Below, in pieces: positions 34,520 to 43,770 of a stretch of DNA of 64,000 bases (positions are counted from its first letter, which is position 1; every line of letters begins with the position of its first letter). The stretch comes from Streptomyces sp. DH37 (lineage in GTDB: Bacteria; Actinomycetota; Actinomycetes; Streptomycetales; Streptomycetaceae). The DNA lies in contig NZ_JARVKV010000017.1 of NCBI RefSeq assembly GCF_029813835.1, positions 27,075 to 91,074 of the forward strand, written 5' to 3'. The position numbers and the translations under genes were made by a program. The notes below the pieces were generated by a model. It worked only from the letters and a program-made list of their open reading frames with translations, was not told where the DNA came from and ran no database searches.

Positions 34520-36139
34520 TCAGCGAGCGGCGACGCTCCCCGCGACCCCGGCCTCCGGGGCCGCCCCGGCGCCGGGCTGGAGGGGTGCGGTGTTCTCCGG
34601 GCCGCGCAGGGCGACGTGGAGGAGCAGTGCGGCCATGACGGCGACGCCGATCCACATGGCCTGCTGCCAGCCGTCGACGAAGGACTGCTGTGCGGCGTGG
34701 ATCAGGCCCCGGGAGTGGCTGCCGGCGGTGGGTGCGACCTCGATGGCGTTGGCGACGCCCTCGCGGGCGGTGTCCGCGGCCCCGTCGGGGATGCGCATGC
34801 CCTCGAGCCTGCCGTCGACGGCACTGCGGTAGCCGTTCGCCAGGAGCGCGCCGAGCGTGGCGACACCGAGAGCGGTGCCGAACTCGCGGGTGACGTCGTT
34901 GAGCGCGGAGGCGACGCCCTGCCTGGCGCGGGGCAGTGAGCTGGTGATGGCCTCGGTGGAGGGCGTCATCGACAGACCCATGCCGGTGCCCATGGCGAGC
35001 ATGCCGGCCAGGATGGACGGGTAGCCGCCGTCGACGGACACGAACAGCGCCATCAGCGCCAGACCGAGGGTGGCCAGGGCGACGCCCACGGTCATGGTGG
35101 AGCGGGCGCCGACCTTGGCGGCCATCCTCGGGGCCAGGCCGGAGGCCGCCATCATCATGACGGCCATCGGCATCATCGCCGCCGTGGACAGCAGCCCCGA
35201 CCAGCCCAGCACCGCCTGGAAGAACGGGAAGAGGACGACGGCGATGCCGGCCTGGACGCCGAAGACGACCAGCAGGGTGATCGAACCGGAGGCCAGGCCG
35301 CGCTCGCGGAAGAGGCGTACGTCCAACAGAAAAGCGTCGCGGCGGCGCAGTTCCCAGGCCACGAAGGTGATGACGGCGACGACGCCGACGGCCAGGCTGA
35401 TCAGGGTGACGGGGGCGGTCCAGCCGCGCTCGGGGCCTTCCTGCAGGACGAAGATGAGGCCGATCACGGCGATGGCGGAGACCAGCGCACCGATGGTGTC
35501 GAAGGAACGGGTGGAGCGTTCGCGGGAGTTGGGCACCGACTTCAGAGCCATCGCCAGCGCGACGGCGACCAGGACCACGGGCAGCGCGAACAGCCAGCGC
35601 CAGTCGGCGACGTCGACCAGCAGGGCGGAGAGGAACATGCCCAGGACGCCGCCGCCTCCGGCGACACCGGTCCACACGCCGATCGCCTTGCCGCGCTCCT
35701 CCTCGGGGAAGGTGGAGGTGATGACGGCGAGAGTGATCGGCATGATCATCGCGGCGCCGATACCGGCGGCCACGCGCGCGGCGATCATCACTCCGGCCGA
35801 CGGAGCGAGTCCCGCGACGACGCCGGCGGCGCCGAAGACGATCAGTCCGGTGATCAGCACGGGCTTGCGGCCCAGACGGTCGCCGATCGCGCCGAGCGGC
35901 AGCAGCAGCGCGGCCAGGGCGAGGGCGTAGACATTGATGATCCACAGAACGGTGGTCTGCGAGGCGCCGAACTCGACGGCCATGTGGGTCTGGGCGACGT
36001 TCAGCCCGGACACCGATGCGATGACGGCCATCAACGCGATCGAGACGGTGATCAGGATCGCGCGCAGCCGACGCGCATCCGGCGTTCCCGCGCCGCCGGC
36101 CGACGCGGCCGCCGGCTGGGGGGACTGGTTGGCACTCAT
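34520..36139 (-). CDS. DHA2-type MFS drug exporter
   Basis: The 539-aa protein has 14 predicted helices. Signatures: IASVSGLNVAQTHMAVEF in helix 1, GAIGDRLGRKPVLITG (motif A), GVWTGVAGGGGVLGMFLSAL (motif C region). It resembles EmrB/SmvA-type efflux pumps with a large loop near the last helix pair (DGRLEGMRIPDGAADTAREG). ATG 36139 follows AAGGAAACC. Downstream of, and in the same direction as, the FAD oxidoreductase gene (137-base gap), so a two-gene unit under the XRE gene at 37362 is possible. Confidence 0.88.
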   Translation of the reverse strand: MSANQSPQPAAASAGGAGTPDARRLRAILITVSIALMAVIASVSGLNVAQTHMAVEFGASQTTVLWIINVYALALAALLLPLGAIGDRLGRKPVLITGLIVFGAAGVVAGLAPSAGVMIAARVAAGIGAAMIMPITLAVITSTFPEEERGKAIGVWTGVAGGGGVLGMFLSALLVDVADWRWLFALPVVLVAVALAMALKSVPNSRERSTRSFDTIGALVSAIAVIGLIFVLQEGPERGWTAPVTLISLAVGVVAVITFVAWELRRRDAFLLDVRLFRERGLASGSITLLVVFGVQAGIAVVLFPFFQAVLGWSGLLSTAAMMPMAVMMMAASGLAPRMAAKVGARSTMTVGVALATLGLALMALFVSVDGGYPSILAGMLAMGTGMGLSMTPSTEAITSSLPRARQGVASALNDVTREFGTALGVATLGALLANGYRSAVDGRLEGMRIPDGAADTAREGVANAIEVAPTAGSHSRGLIHAAQQSFVDGWQQAMWIGVAVMAALLLHVALRGPENTAPLQPGAGAAPEAGVAGSVAAR

Positions 36140-36275
36140 GGTTTCCTTCCCGAAGGGGCATGCGGAACCAGCGCCGGGACGGGACCGGTCGCCAGGTCGG
36201 TGAGACAGGGGCTCGCTCACCGCGCGGACCGCTGGACGGCGGTCCGCGCGGCTCTTCAGCAGCGGGGCTTACACG

Positions 36276-37280
36276 TCAGCCGGTGGCCTTCCGCGCGGCG
36301 GCGAGCGCGGCGTCGGTGTCCGCGGCGGCCGGCACGGCGTTGATGTGGGAGCCGGCCAGGGCGCCGGCCGCAGCGGAGGCGCCGACCTGGGCGGTGAGGT
36401 CGGTGGCGTTGCCGGCCACCCACACGCCGGGGACCCCGGTGGCGCCGGCCATGGCGGAGGCGATCCGACGGCCCATGTTGTCGGGCAGGTCTTCCACCGG
36501 CAGCCTCAGGCCCTCCAAGCCCTCGGTACGGGCCCGCATCCGTGTGGCCACGGCCAGGATCCGCCGCCCCACGAACGTGCCGTCGGTCAGGCGGACGCCT
36601 GCGAGGGCGCCCTGCTCGGTGACGACCTCCCTGACGTCGGTCTCGATGACGCGGATGGCGCGGGCGGCGAAGCGGGCGCGGGTCCCGGAGTCCAGGCCGG
36701 TGCCGCGAGTGAAGTAGACGAGGTCATCCGTCAGCTGGCGGAACAGCCAGGCGTGGTGGACGGAGGCGGGGCCGGTGGCGAGGATGCCGATGGGCTCGTC
36801 GCGCACCTCGTAGCCGTGGCAGTAGGGGCAGGGCACCACGCTGTGGCCCCAGTGCTCGGCCAGGCCGGGCACCTCGGGCAGCACGTCGCGCAGGCCGGTG
36901 GCCACCAGCACCCGGCGCGCCGTCAGCGTGCGGCCGTCGGTCAGGGTGACGGTGAACCGCGGATCACCCTCCGCCGAGGGGGCGGCGGGTCCGGCCGTGG
37001 CCACTTCCCCGAGGACGATTCGGCCGCCGTACTCACGGACCTGCCGGCGTCCGCGCCTGAGGATCTCGGGCGGCGAGGTACCGTCCAGGACGATGAAGCC
37101 GTGCACGGCGGCGGCGGGGGCGTTGCGCGGGGTGCCGCTGTCGATCACGACGACCGAGCGGCGCGAGCGGGCCGGCACCAGCGCGCCGTTCAGCCCCGCG
37201 GCGCCGCCGCCGATCACCACCGCGTCCACGGTCTCGGTGGGCAGTGCGTCGCTCTCGTAGCGGGAAGTCCGCGCAGACAT
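36276..37280 (-). CDS. FAD-dependent NAD(P) oxidoreductase with CxxC (thioredoxin-reductase-like)
   Basis: The 334-aa flavoprotein has the FAD site AVVIGGGAAGLNGALV (20-35), a second nucleotide-binding segment (GILATGPASVHHAW) and an active-site CPYCHGYEVR with C151 and C154. This places it with thioredoxin-reductase-like enzymes that form or reduce disulfides in small molecules (GliT/HlmI type), or use ferredoxin-like partners. The C-terminal VPGVWVAGNATDLTAQV contacts FAD. ATG 37280; divergent from an XRE regulator whose start is 81 bases away. Confidence 0.87.
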   Translation of the reverse strand: MSARTSRYESDALPTETVDAVVIGGGAAGLNGALVPARSRRSVVVIDSGTPRNAPAAAVHGFIVLDGTSPPEILRRGRRQVREYGGRIVLGEVATAGPAAPSAEGDPRFTVTLTDGRTLTARRVLVATGLRDVLPEVPGLAEHWGHSVVPCPYCHGYEVRDEPIGILATGPASVHHAWLFRQLTDDLVYFTRGTGLDSGTRARFAARAIRVIETDVREVVTEQGALAGVRLTDGTFVGRRILAVATRMRARTEGLEGLRLPVEDLPDNMGRRIASAMAGATGVPGVWVAGNATDLTAQVGASAAAGALAGSHINAVPAAADTDAALAAARKATG

Positions 37281-37361
37281 GTCGCGCCCTTTCGTCGTAC
37301 CCGGCCCCGTGCTGGGCCGTCTGTGCCCGACGCTAAACCCGCGTTGCATCGAGGGCATACC

Positions 37362-37985
37362 ATGTTGCCTATGACGCAAGAAGACGGGCAGCTGGACAGC
37401 CTCGTACGCAAACGGATCCGCGCGCTGCGCGTCGCACAGGGCTGGTCGCTGGAGGAGCTGGCCGGGCGCGCCAACCTCAGCCAGTCCTCACTGAGCCGTA
37501 TCGAGAACGGTCGGCGCCGCCTCGCCCTGGACCAGCTGGTCACCCTCGCCCGCGCACTGGACACCACCTTGGACCAGCTCGTGGAGAACGCCGCCGACGA
37601 CGTCGTCATCAGCCCGATGATCGACGGCGCGCACGGCCTGATGCGCTGGCCCGTAAAGGGCGATCCCGGTATGAGCGTAATGCGCCAGCGGATGACCGAC
37701 CCGCCGCCCGACAACCCGGCCCGCATGCGCGCCCACCCCGGCCGCGAATGGCTGGTGGTGCTGTCCGGCACCGCCGTCCTCATGCTCGGCCACCGGCGCT
37801 TTCGCATCGAAACCAACCAGGCCGCGGAGTTCCCCACGATGATGCCGCACGCCATCGGCGCCGAGGGCGGGCCCTGCGAGATCATGGGCATCTTCGACCG
37901 CGACGCCCGCCGCGGCCACCAGAAGGACGCCGGCGCCGACGGCTCCGAAGCCGACCGCGGAGGCACCCGGGGCCCCCGCGAATAG
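37362..37985 (+). CDS. XRE-family regulator with cupin domain
   Basis: The 207-aa protein has a helix-turn-helix (about 14-75: IRALRVAQGWSLEELAGR, NLSQSSLSRIENGRRRLALD) and a cupin domain (about 110-185: HPGREWLVVLSGTAVLMLG). ATG 37362 is preferred since GAGGG sits 6 bases upstream; ATG 37371 is possible. It probably represses the divergent FAD oxidoreductase gene. A methyltransferase gene follows 131 bases downstream. Confidence 0.87.
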   Translation: MLPMTQEDGQLDSLVRKRIRALRVAQGWSLEELAGRANLSQSSLSRIENGRRRLALDQLVTLARALDTTLDQLVENAADDVVISPMIDGAHGLMRWPVKGDPGMSVMRQRMTDPPPDNPARMRAHPGREWLVVLSGTAVLMLGHRRFRIETNQAAEFPTMMPHAIGAEGGPCEIMGIFDRDARRGHQKDAGADGSEADRGGTRGPRE

Positions 37986-38059
37986 CGGGCCGCGGCCACG
38001 CCGGAGGCCCACGGCGCGGTGGGTGGTATTGCGCGGCGGGCAGCACATCAAGCCACTCT

Positions 38060-38076
38060 CTTGCGCATCCCGCAAG
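38060..38076. promoter_or_regulatory. Palindrome CTTGCG-CATCC-CGCAAG before the methyltransferase
   Basis: Perfect 6-base arms, 5-base spacer, 40 bases before the methyltransferase ATG. GCAA/TTGC half-sites also occur in the promoter of the preceding XRE gene (37343-37379), hinting at a shared regulator. Confidence 0.5.
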
Positions 38077-38116
38077 TACTCGTGCGGCAGGAGCATGGTC
38101 GGCTTACGGTGACGCC

Positions 38117-38980
38117 ATGGCCCAAACGCATCAGCACACCCCCCGCCACGGCGACAACGGTCACCACCCCGACCACGGCGGTCAGGCGGAGATCCTCGAT
38201 CTGGACGCCGAGGTGCTCGCCGAGCACACAGCGTCCATCACCGCCTGGCTGCCGCTGAAGAGCGAGCCGCGCCGGATCGTGGATCTGGGCTGCGGCACCG
38301 GCGCGGGGACCTTCGCGCTCCTCGACCGCTTCCCCGACGCGCACGTCACCGCCGTCGACACCTCGGCCGGGCACCTCCGACTCCTGCGCGAGAAGGCATG
38401 CGCCCGCGGCGTCGAGGAGCGCGTACGGACCGTGCAGGCCGACCTCGACACCAACCACTGGCCCGACCTCGGCACGCCGGATCTGGTGTGGGCCTCGGCC
38501 TCGATGCACCACATGGCCAACCCCGACCGCACCCTGCGGAGGGTACGCGAACTGCTCGCCCCCGGCGGCCTGTTCGCCGTCGTCGAGCTCGCGGGATTCC
38601 CCCGCTTCCTGCCCGCCCACGCCCCGGAGAACCGGCCCGGCCTCGAAGAGCGCGCACATGCCGCGGCCGACAGCTTCCACGCCGAGCACGTTCCGCACCG
38701 CGGCGCCGACTGGGGCCCGATGCTGACAGCCGCCGGCTTCACCGTCGAGGACGAGCGCACCATCACCATCGGCATCGAAGGTGAGCGCAGCGAAGCGATC
38801 GGCCGCTACGCCTACGGCAGCCTGCAGCGCATCCGCGGCGTCGCCGCACCCGCCCTCGGCCCCGAGGACCTCGCCGCACTCGACGAGCTCCTGGACACCG
38901 ACAGCCCGAACGGCCTGTTGCGCCGCGAGGATCTCGCCGTACGCACCGAGCGCACCGTCTGGGCCGCCCGCCGCGCCTGA
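38117..38980 (+). CDS. Class I SAM-dependent methyltransferase
   Basis: The 287-aa protein has a His-rich N-terminus (MAQTHQHTPRHGDNGHHPDH, ten residues further GGQAEIL). The SAM fold follows: RIVDLGCGTGAGTFALLDR (motif I, about 53-71), VTAVDTSAGHLRLL, VWASASMHHMANPDRTL (motif IV) and LLAPGGLFAVVELAG. It resembles UbiE/Methyltransf_25 enzymes; substrate unknown. The His cluster at the start may bind metal, which is inference. Operator-like palindrome upstream. Confidence 0.86.
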   Translation: MAQTHQHTPRHGDNGHHPDHGGQAEILDLDAEVLAEHTASITAWLPLKSEPRRIVDLGCGTGAGTFALLDRFPDAHVTAVDTSAGHLRLLREKACARGVEERVRTVQADLDTNHWPDLGTPDLVWASASMHHMANPDRTLRRVRELLAPGGLFAVVELAGFPRFLPAHAPENRPGLEERAHAAADSFHAEHVPHRGADWGPMLTAAGFTVEDERTITIGIEGERSEAIGRYAYGSLQRIRGVAAPALGPEDLAALDELLDTDSPNGLLRREDLAVRTERTVWAARRA

Positions 38981-39174
38981 CACCCGGCGCAGCCCACGGT
39001 TGCCTGCCGAGCCAGCCCCGGCACCCAATCGCCCGCCCCATACACAACCACCGCCCGCGCAGGGCCACGCGCTCCGCTGGCTGAGCAACCCCACGCCCGC
39101 GCACGTCCGCAACCACGTCCGCGCACGCCCGCACAGCGCCATCGCCGCGACCCCACAGCGCGGCGGAGGGGAAA

Positions 39175-39370
39175 GGAGCATTCAGGACCGCACCGCAGAT
39201 CGCACCCCGCTCGACGAGCGGGCACACGCGCGCCCCTGTTCCGGCAATGCCGAACGCACCGATGCCCTGGTCGGCCTCCCGCACACCTACAACCACCACC
39301 GGTGCCGTACCGCGCTCGACGGGCAGCCGCCCATCGGTCGCGCCAGCAACCCCGCGGGTCGGCACACCGA
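39175..39370 (+). pseudogene. IS481-family transposase C-terminal fragment
   Basis: The frame reads RTPLDERAHARPCSGNAERT, then LPHTYNHHRCRTALDGQPPI and GRASNPAGRHT. This matches the C-terminus of IS481-type transposases (LLDEWAY.RPY..NAER, WLHTYNHHR.HTALGGQPPISR). The catalytic core is absent. Confidence 0.65.
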
Positions 39371-39501
39371 GCGGTCCAGGCCGACGCCCACCTATACGCC
39401 CCCGTCCTCACCGCATGATCGACGCGAGGCCGAACCACAGCTCGACCCGCCTGCTCACGGCCTTCCGCAACACGCTCCGGTCCGGTCCGGGTCCCAGGCG
39501 G

Positions 39502-40288
39502 TCAGGACGACCTCGGCCACACGTAGAGGCTGCCGCTGACTGACACATCGGACGTCCCGCCCCCGTCCATGTGCTCGATCACAGCCATGGCGACAGCGCC
39601 CCGGTCGGTGACGGAGCACAGCGCCGCGCCTTCGGCGAAGCCCCGTTCCTCACGCTCCTCGGTCTCGAAGAGCGCAAGGGCGCCGAAGCCGGTCTCGGCT
39701 GCGGCCTCGCACGACTCGAACGACTTCGGCATGCCGGCCCGGAGGAGCCCCACGCGGGTGCCGGGCAGCGCCCGCAGCATGTGGTCACCTATGCCGGTGC
39801 ACGTGTCGGGCCAGTACAGAAGCTCGGCCCCACCGGGGTCCCTGACCGCGCCGCCGTCCTCCGGCTCTGCCCGGCTCCGCCCGTCGTCGAGGTCCACGAG
39901 CTGCTGCTCGTGCTGCCCGCAGGGCGCGGGCGCGAGCCCCCACATCGCCTTCTGCACCTGCGCGTACCCCGCGGGTGCTCGGAAGTCCACCTCCGGCGAG
40001 GCCGACGCGGTCGGACCCCGGTCGGTGACGAAGTCGCCTCCGGTGACGGGGCCGGGCTCGGCGGAGTGGAGAGGGCGGGCTGAGGGCTGTCGGCAACCGG
40101 AAGCGGGGCAGGCGCCGCGACGGGATCGGGGTCTCCGCTGACGACCACGGTCACCGCGATGCCGACCAGCGGAATCGCGATCCCGCCCACCCACCAGGTC
40201 CACCGGGGAGGCTCCGTACGCGGGGGGAAGGGGAGGGCTCGGCGGCGGTGGTGGCGTACTCGGTGCTTCGGGCTCCGGATGTACGCAT
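39502..40288 (-). pseudogene. Membrane-anchored hypothetical protein with two frameshifts
   Basis: Three frames join to one plausible protein. Start: ATG 40288 after GGAGGGGG, reading MRTSGARSTEYATTAAEPSP. Middle frame: WTWWVGGIAIPLVGIAVTVV, a membrane anchor, then a Pro/Ser linker. Last frame from about 40000: SPEVDFRAPAGYAQVQKAMW to the stop at 39502, a roughly 160-residue extracytoplasmic domain with Cys residues (FESCEAA; ALCSVTD). Each junction needs one lost base, and the first lies in C-runs. It may be a real pseudogene or two sequencing errors. Family not recognised. Confidence 0.5.
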
Positions 40289-40676
40289 GTCCCCCTCCGC
40301 GCGCTCGTCTTGACGGCCCGCCACAGCGTAACGATCGCCCCGCGGCCGGGGCGCCGGACTTTCCCGAACCGGGGGCCGCGGCAACCCGGCCGCACGAGCA
40401 CACGGGATCACCTCACGCATGGCCGGCGTCGGCAGTCGGACCGAGGCGGCGCCGGCCGTCCCGTGGAAGACGCGGGCCCGCCCGTCACAGCGCGTGGCCA
40501 CGGCCCGGAAGTGCTTCGGGCGGTTGATCGTGCGCTCGGCGGTGGACGGGGTGCGGGGCCCGTCTCACCGCCTCAGCCCGGGCGGGCTGACGGCCCCGCC
40601 CGGCGCTCGCGCCCTGGCCGGGATCGGCCTGCCTCCGTCCCCATGGCCTCACCAGGCCGTCGTTTTCCGGCCGTGC
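40289..40676. other. Interval without recognised gene
   Basis: No convincing ORF, hairpin or motif beyond the presumed promoter of the minus-strand gene starting at 40288. Confidence 0.4.
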
Positions 40677-42812
40677 TCAAGGACCGGCCGACAGGCGGAC
40701 GTCGGAAGTCTCGGGTGTGCTCGGTGTTCGGGAGGCCGGGGGTTCGGTGTGCTGTGGCTCCGGGGGCCGGAGCGCGAGCGGCAGGGGGAGGGAGTGCACG
40801 ACGTGGAGGCGGGAGACCGCCCGGGTGAGCGCTACGTACAGGCGGTTCATGCCGCGGGGCTCGGCCTGGACGATGGCCGAGGGCTCGACCACCACGACAT
40901 GGTCGTACTCCAGCCCCTTGGCGGTGGAGGCCGGCACCACGGTGAGGCGGGCTCCAGGGGTGTCCGGTCCGGACGCCGGGAGCCCGGCCGCGATGAGAGC
41001 GCGACGGAGTTCCTGCGCTTCGGTGTCGGCTGCGATGACGCCGATGGAGCCCGCGTGCTCCATCGCTGTGTTCACCGCCGCGACCGTCGCGGCGGTCGTG
41101 TCGTGGGTCGCCTCGATGCCCGCCACTCCGTCGCGGCGCAGGGACCGGGCGGGCGGTACGTCCGCGTCGAGGTGCTCCAGGAGGCGGTTGGCGAGTTCGG
41201 CGACGGCGCCGGGGACGCGGAATCCTGTGGTGAGCGGGGTGACGACGGCGTCCGGCTTCCCCAGGTGGGAGAGGAACTGCGGCCAGTCGCGCGCGGCCCA
41301 GGGGGTGGTGCCCTGGGCGAGGTCCCCGAGGACGGTGACCGACCCGAAAGATGAACGGCGGGCGACGGCGCGGCACTGCATGGGGGACAGGTCCTGCGCT
41401 TCGTCGATCACCACATGCCCGTAACCGGCGGGGCGCTCGGTCAGACCGGCGAGTTCGTCGAGGAGTACGAGATCGGCCGCCGACCAGCGCGCCGATCTGT
41501 GGGAGCGCGGTGGCCTGGGCCACAGGAGGGCCTTCTGCTCGTCCGCGTCGAGGACGCCTTCGGCCGTGGCGGCCAGGGTGTCCGGATGGGTGAGCAGGCC
41601 GGCGAGGGTCTCCTCGGGGTGCACGGTGGGCCAGAGGGCGTTGAGCAGGGCGGTGACCGGGCGGGCCCGGGAGATCCTCTGTACCCAGGTGTCGGTGCGG
41701 GGGCCGGCGCGGCGCTCGGCCTGCTGCTGAACGGCGCGGACGATGCGGGTGCGGACGCGTTCGCGCCCCACGGCATAAGGGGGCTCCTCGGTGCGCACGT
41801 CGCGGACGATCCGCTGCAGTTCGTCGGCGGGCACACGCCAGCGGTAGGAACCGTCCGGCAGGACGAGCGACTGCGTCGCCTCCGCGCTCACCCGCGCATA
41901 GAGCGCGCGGCGCAGGACCTCCGCCATGCGGGCGTCGTGCTTGACGACCGCCGCGGCGTCGCTGTCCTGCGCCGTGACCGGGTGGCGGGCGATCTCGTCC
42001 TCGAGGGTGGACTGCCGCACGCCGGTCTCGCCGAGCGCAGGCAGGACTTGGGAGATGTAGGAGAGGAAAGCGCGGTTGGGGCCGAGGATCAGCATCCCGC
42101 CGCGCCGGACACGTTGCGGATAGGTGTAGAGGAGGTAGGCGGCGCGGTGCAGTCCGACCGCGGTCTTGCCCGTGCCCGGGGCGCCCTGGACGCAGAGGGA
42201 CGTGGCGAGGTCCTCACGTACGAGGTCGTCCTGCTCGGGCCGGATGGTGGCGGCGATGTCGCGCATGGGGCCGATGCGGGGGCGCTCGATCTCATCGGCG
42301 ACGATGCTGCTTTCCCGCGCCTCGCCCTCGCCGAGGTGCTCGTCCTCCAGGCCGGTCAGGTCGGCCGAGTCACCACGGCCGGCAGGCGACCAGCCGAAGC
42401 GGCGCCGGACGGCGACGCCGTGGGGGTTGCGGGCGCTCGCCTGGTAGAAGGCGCGCGCCACCGGCGCGCGCCAGTCGACCACCAGCGGTGGGGCGGACGG
42501 ATCGTGGGCGATGCGCACGCGCCCGATGTGGTACTCCTGCCCGGCGTGGTCGCCGGCGGCCCGGGGGTCCTCGGCGAAGTCGAGGCGCCCGAAGAACAGC
42601 GGGCCCTCGGGCAGTTCCCGGAGTTCCTTGGCCTGGCTGCGCAACCGGTAGCCGAGCACTTCGGCGTCGGCGCCGGATGCGGAGGCGTCCTCCCCGACGG
42701 CCACTTGTTCCCGCGCGCCGTCGACCATGGCCTTCAGCGCTGCTCGGCACGAGTCGTGGTGGGCGCGTTCCCGGGCCAGGGCGTCACTGAGTGCGGAGTC
42801 GGAGCGTGGCAT
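40677..42812 (-). CDS. HelD/HelR-like RNA polymerase-associated helicase (UvrD superfamily)
   Basis: The 711-aa protein has Walker A QGAPGTGKTAVGLH (209-222), Walker B VVIDEAQDLSPMQC (467-480), GFRVPGAVAELANRLLEHL, KGLEYDHVVVVEP and the terminal YVALTRAVSRLHVVHS, all SF1A helicase motifs. The N-terminus (helical 1-70, then FFGRLDF..YHIGRVRI and VVDWRAPVARAFYQAS) is typical of HelD. HelD proteins enter RNA polymerase channels and release it from DNA; the Streptomyces relative HelR also gives rifamycin tolerance. Which of the two this is cannot be decided. ATG 42812 has little ribosome site, so translation may depend on the upstream TetR gene. Confidence 0.85.
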   Translation of the reverse strand: MPRSDSALSDALARERAHHDSCRAALKAMVDGAREQVAVGEDASASGADAEVLGYRLRSQAKELRELPEGPLFFGRLDFAEDPRAAGDHAGQEYHIGRVRIAHDPSAPPLVVDWRAPVARAFYQASARNPHGVAVRRRFGWSPAGRGDSADLTGLEDEHLGEGEARESSIVADEIERPRIGPMRDIAATIRPEQDDLVREDLATSLCVQGAPGTGKTAVGLHRAAYLLYTYPQRVRRGGMLILGPNRAFLSYISQVLPALGETGVRQSTLEDEIARHPVTAQDSDAAAVVKHDARMAEVLRRALYARVSAEATQSLVLPDGSYRWRVPADELQRIVRDVRTEEPPYAVGRERVRTRIVRAVQQQAERRAGPRTDTWVQRISRARPVTALLNALWPTVHPEETLAGLLTHPDTLAATAEGVLDADEQKALLWPRPPRSHRSARWSAADLVLLDELAGLTERPAGYGHVVIDEAQDLSPMQCRAVARRSSFGSVTVLGDLAQGTTPWAARDWPQFLSHLGKPDAVVTPLTTGFRVPGAVAELANRLLEHLDADVPPARSLRRDGVAGIEATHDTTAATVAAVNTAMEHAGSIGVIAADTEAQELRRALIAAGLPASGPDTPGARLTVVPASTAKGLEYDHVVVVEPSAIVQAEPRGMNRLYVALTRAVSRLHVVHSLPLPLALRPPEPQHTEPPASRTPSTPETSDVRLSAGP

Positions 42813-42823
42813 CCCCCAACAAT

Positions 42824-42859
42824 AAAGCAACCGGGTAACATTTTTTACCCGGTTGCTTT
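42824..42859 (-). terminator. Hairpin containing the TetR stop codon, just before the helicase gene
   Basis: Perfect 15-bp arms (42824-42838, 42845-42859) with a 6-base loop. On the minus strand the TetR stop TAA is the last part of the first arm. The second arm is followed by ATTGTT and then the helicase ATG 12 bases later. It could stop transcription or attenuate the helicase. Confidence 0.75.
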
Positions 42860-43495
42860 CGAAGGCCGGGCAAGGTGCGGCAGTCCGGCCTCGAGTTGCG
42901 CGAACGCCGACCGGGCCACTGCCACGGCCTCGGGGTAGAACGCGTCCGCGCTGCGACCGACGGTCATGTGGCGCCAGTTCTCCTGCGCGAGGACGCGCTG
43001 GACGGCAACGATCTGCCCGGCGGCCAGACGCGCCCGGACGACACCGCCGGCTTCACTGCCGAGGACATCGGCCAGGGCGGCCTCGTTCCGTTCCACATGA
43101 GCGTGCAGGCGCGCCACCAGCGACGGCGTCCCGTACAGCAGCCGGTGGAAGGCGAGCACCTCGGCCTCATCGTTCAGGCCGGTCACCGGGTCACGCCGGG
43201 CGAGCCCGTCCAGGAAGTGGCGTCGCAGCGCCTCCAGCGGAGAGCACCCGGCCGGGCGGTGTGCGACCACCCTGCCGGCCTCCCCCTCGTGGTCGGCCAG
43301 CCGGTGCAGGACCAGGTCCTCCTTGGTGGGGAAGTACCGGAAGAGCGTCGGCTTGGAGATGTCGACGGCTGCCGCGACATCAGCGACGGTCACCTGCTCA
43401 TAGCCCTTCTCCAGGAAGAGCCCGATGGCCGTATCCGACAACCGCTGGTACATCTGCCGCTTCTTGCGCTCGCGCAGCCCGCCCACGTCGTCCAT
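42845..43495 (-). CDS. TetR family transcriptional regulator
   Basis: The 216-aa repressor has a DNA-binding region (about 15-60): LSDTAIGLFLEKGYEQVTVA and DISKPTLFRYFPTKEDLVLH. The helical C-terminal ligand domain resembles TetR_C (WRHMTVGRSADAFYPEAVAV near 170-195). It is upstream of the helicase in the same direction and separated by the stop-codon hairpin. It probably controls its own operon in response to a drug. Confidence 0.88.
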   Translation of the reverse strand: MDDVGGLRERKKRQMYQRLSDTAIGLFLEKGYEQVTVADVAAAVDISKPTLFRYFPTKEDLVLHRLADHEGEAGRVVAHRPAGCSPLEALRRHFLDGLARRDPVTGLNDEAEVLAFHRLLYGTPSLVARLHAHVERNEAALADVLGSEAGGVVRARLAAGQIVAVQRVLAQENWRHMTVGRSADAFYPEAVAVARSAFAQLEAGLPHLARPSKATG

Positions 43496-43770
43496 GCCTG
43501 GAAGCGTACGCAGCGACCAGCCGTGCGTTAGCCACGCCTTCCCGGCCCCGCCGCCCCCTCAGCCCTCCCGGCCCTGAACCCCCTCTCCCCACCGGCGCCC
43601 CGACGGCCGGCCCCCGTCACCCCTGACCCGCCGCCCTCCCACCGCCCCGCGGCGGGAGGCGGAAGATCGAAGCTGAGGCCCAGCGCGCCGGCTGGTGCCG
43701 CATCAGGCTGTGTTCGTCCCGGCCTTGCCGGTCGAGTGCCAGGGGCGCATGGGACGCGTAGCCTCGCGGG

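Noticed and set aside
42824..42859. Hairpin before the helicase as a rifamycin-associated element
   Set aside because: It lacks the GC-rich element pattern I remember, spans the TetR stop codon and better fits a terminator or attenuator.
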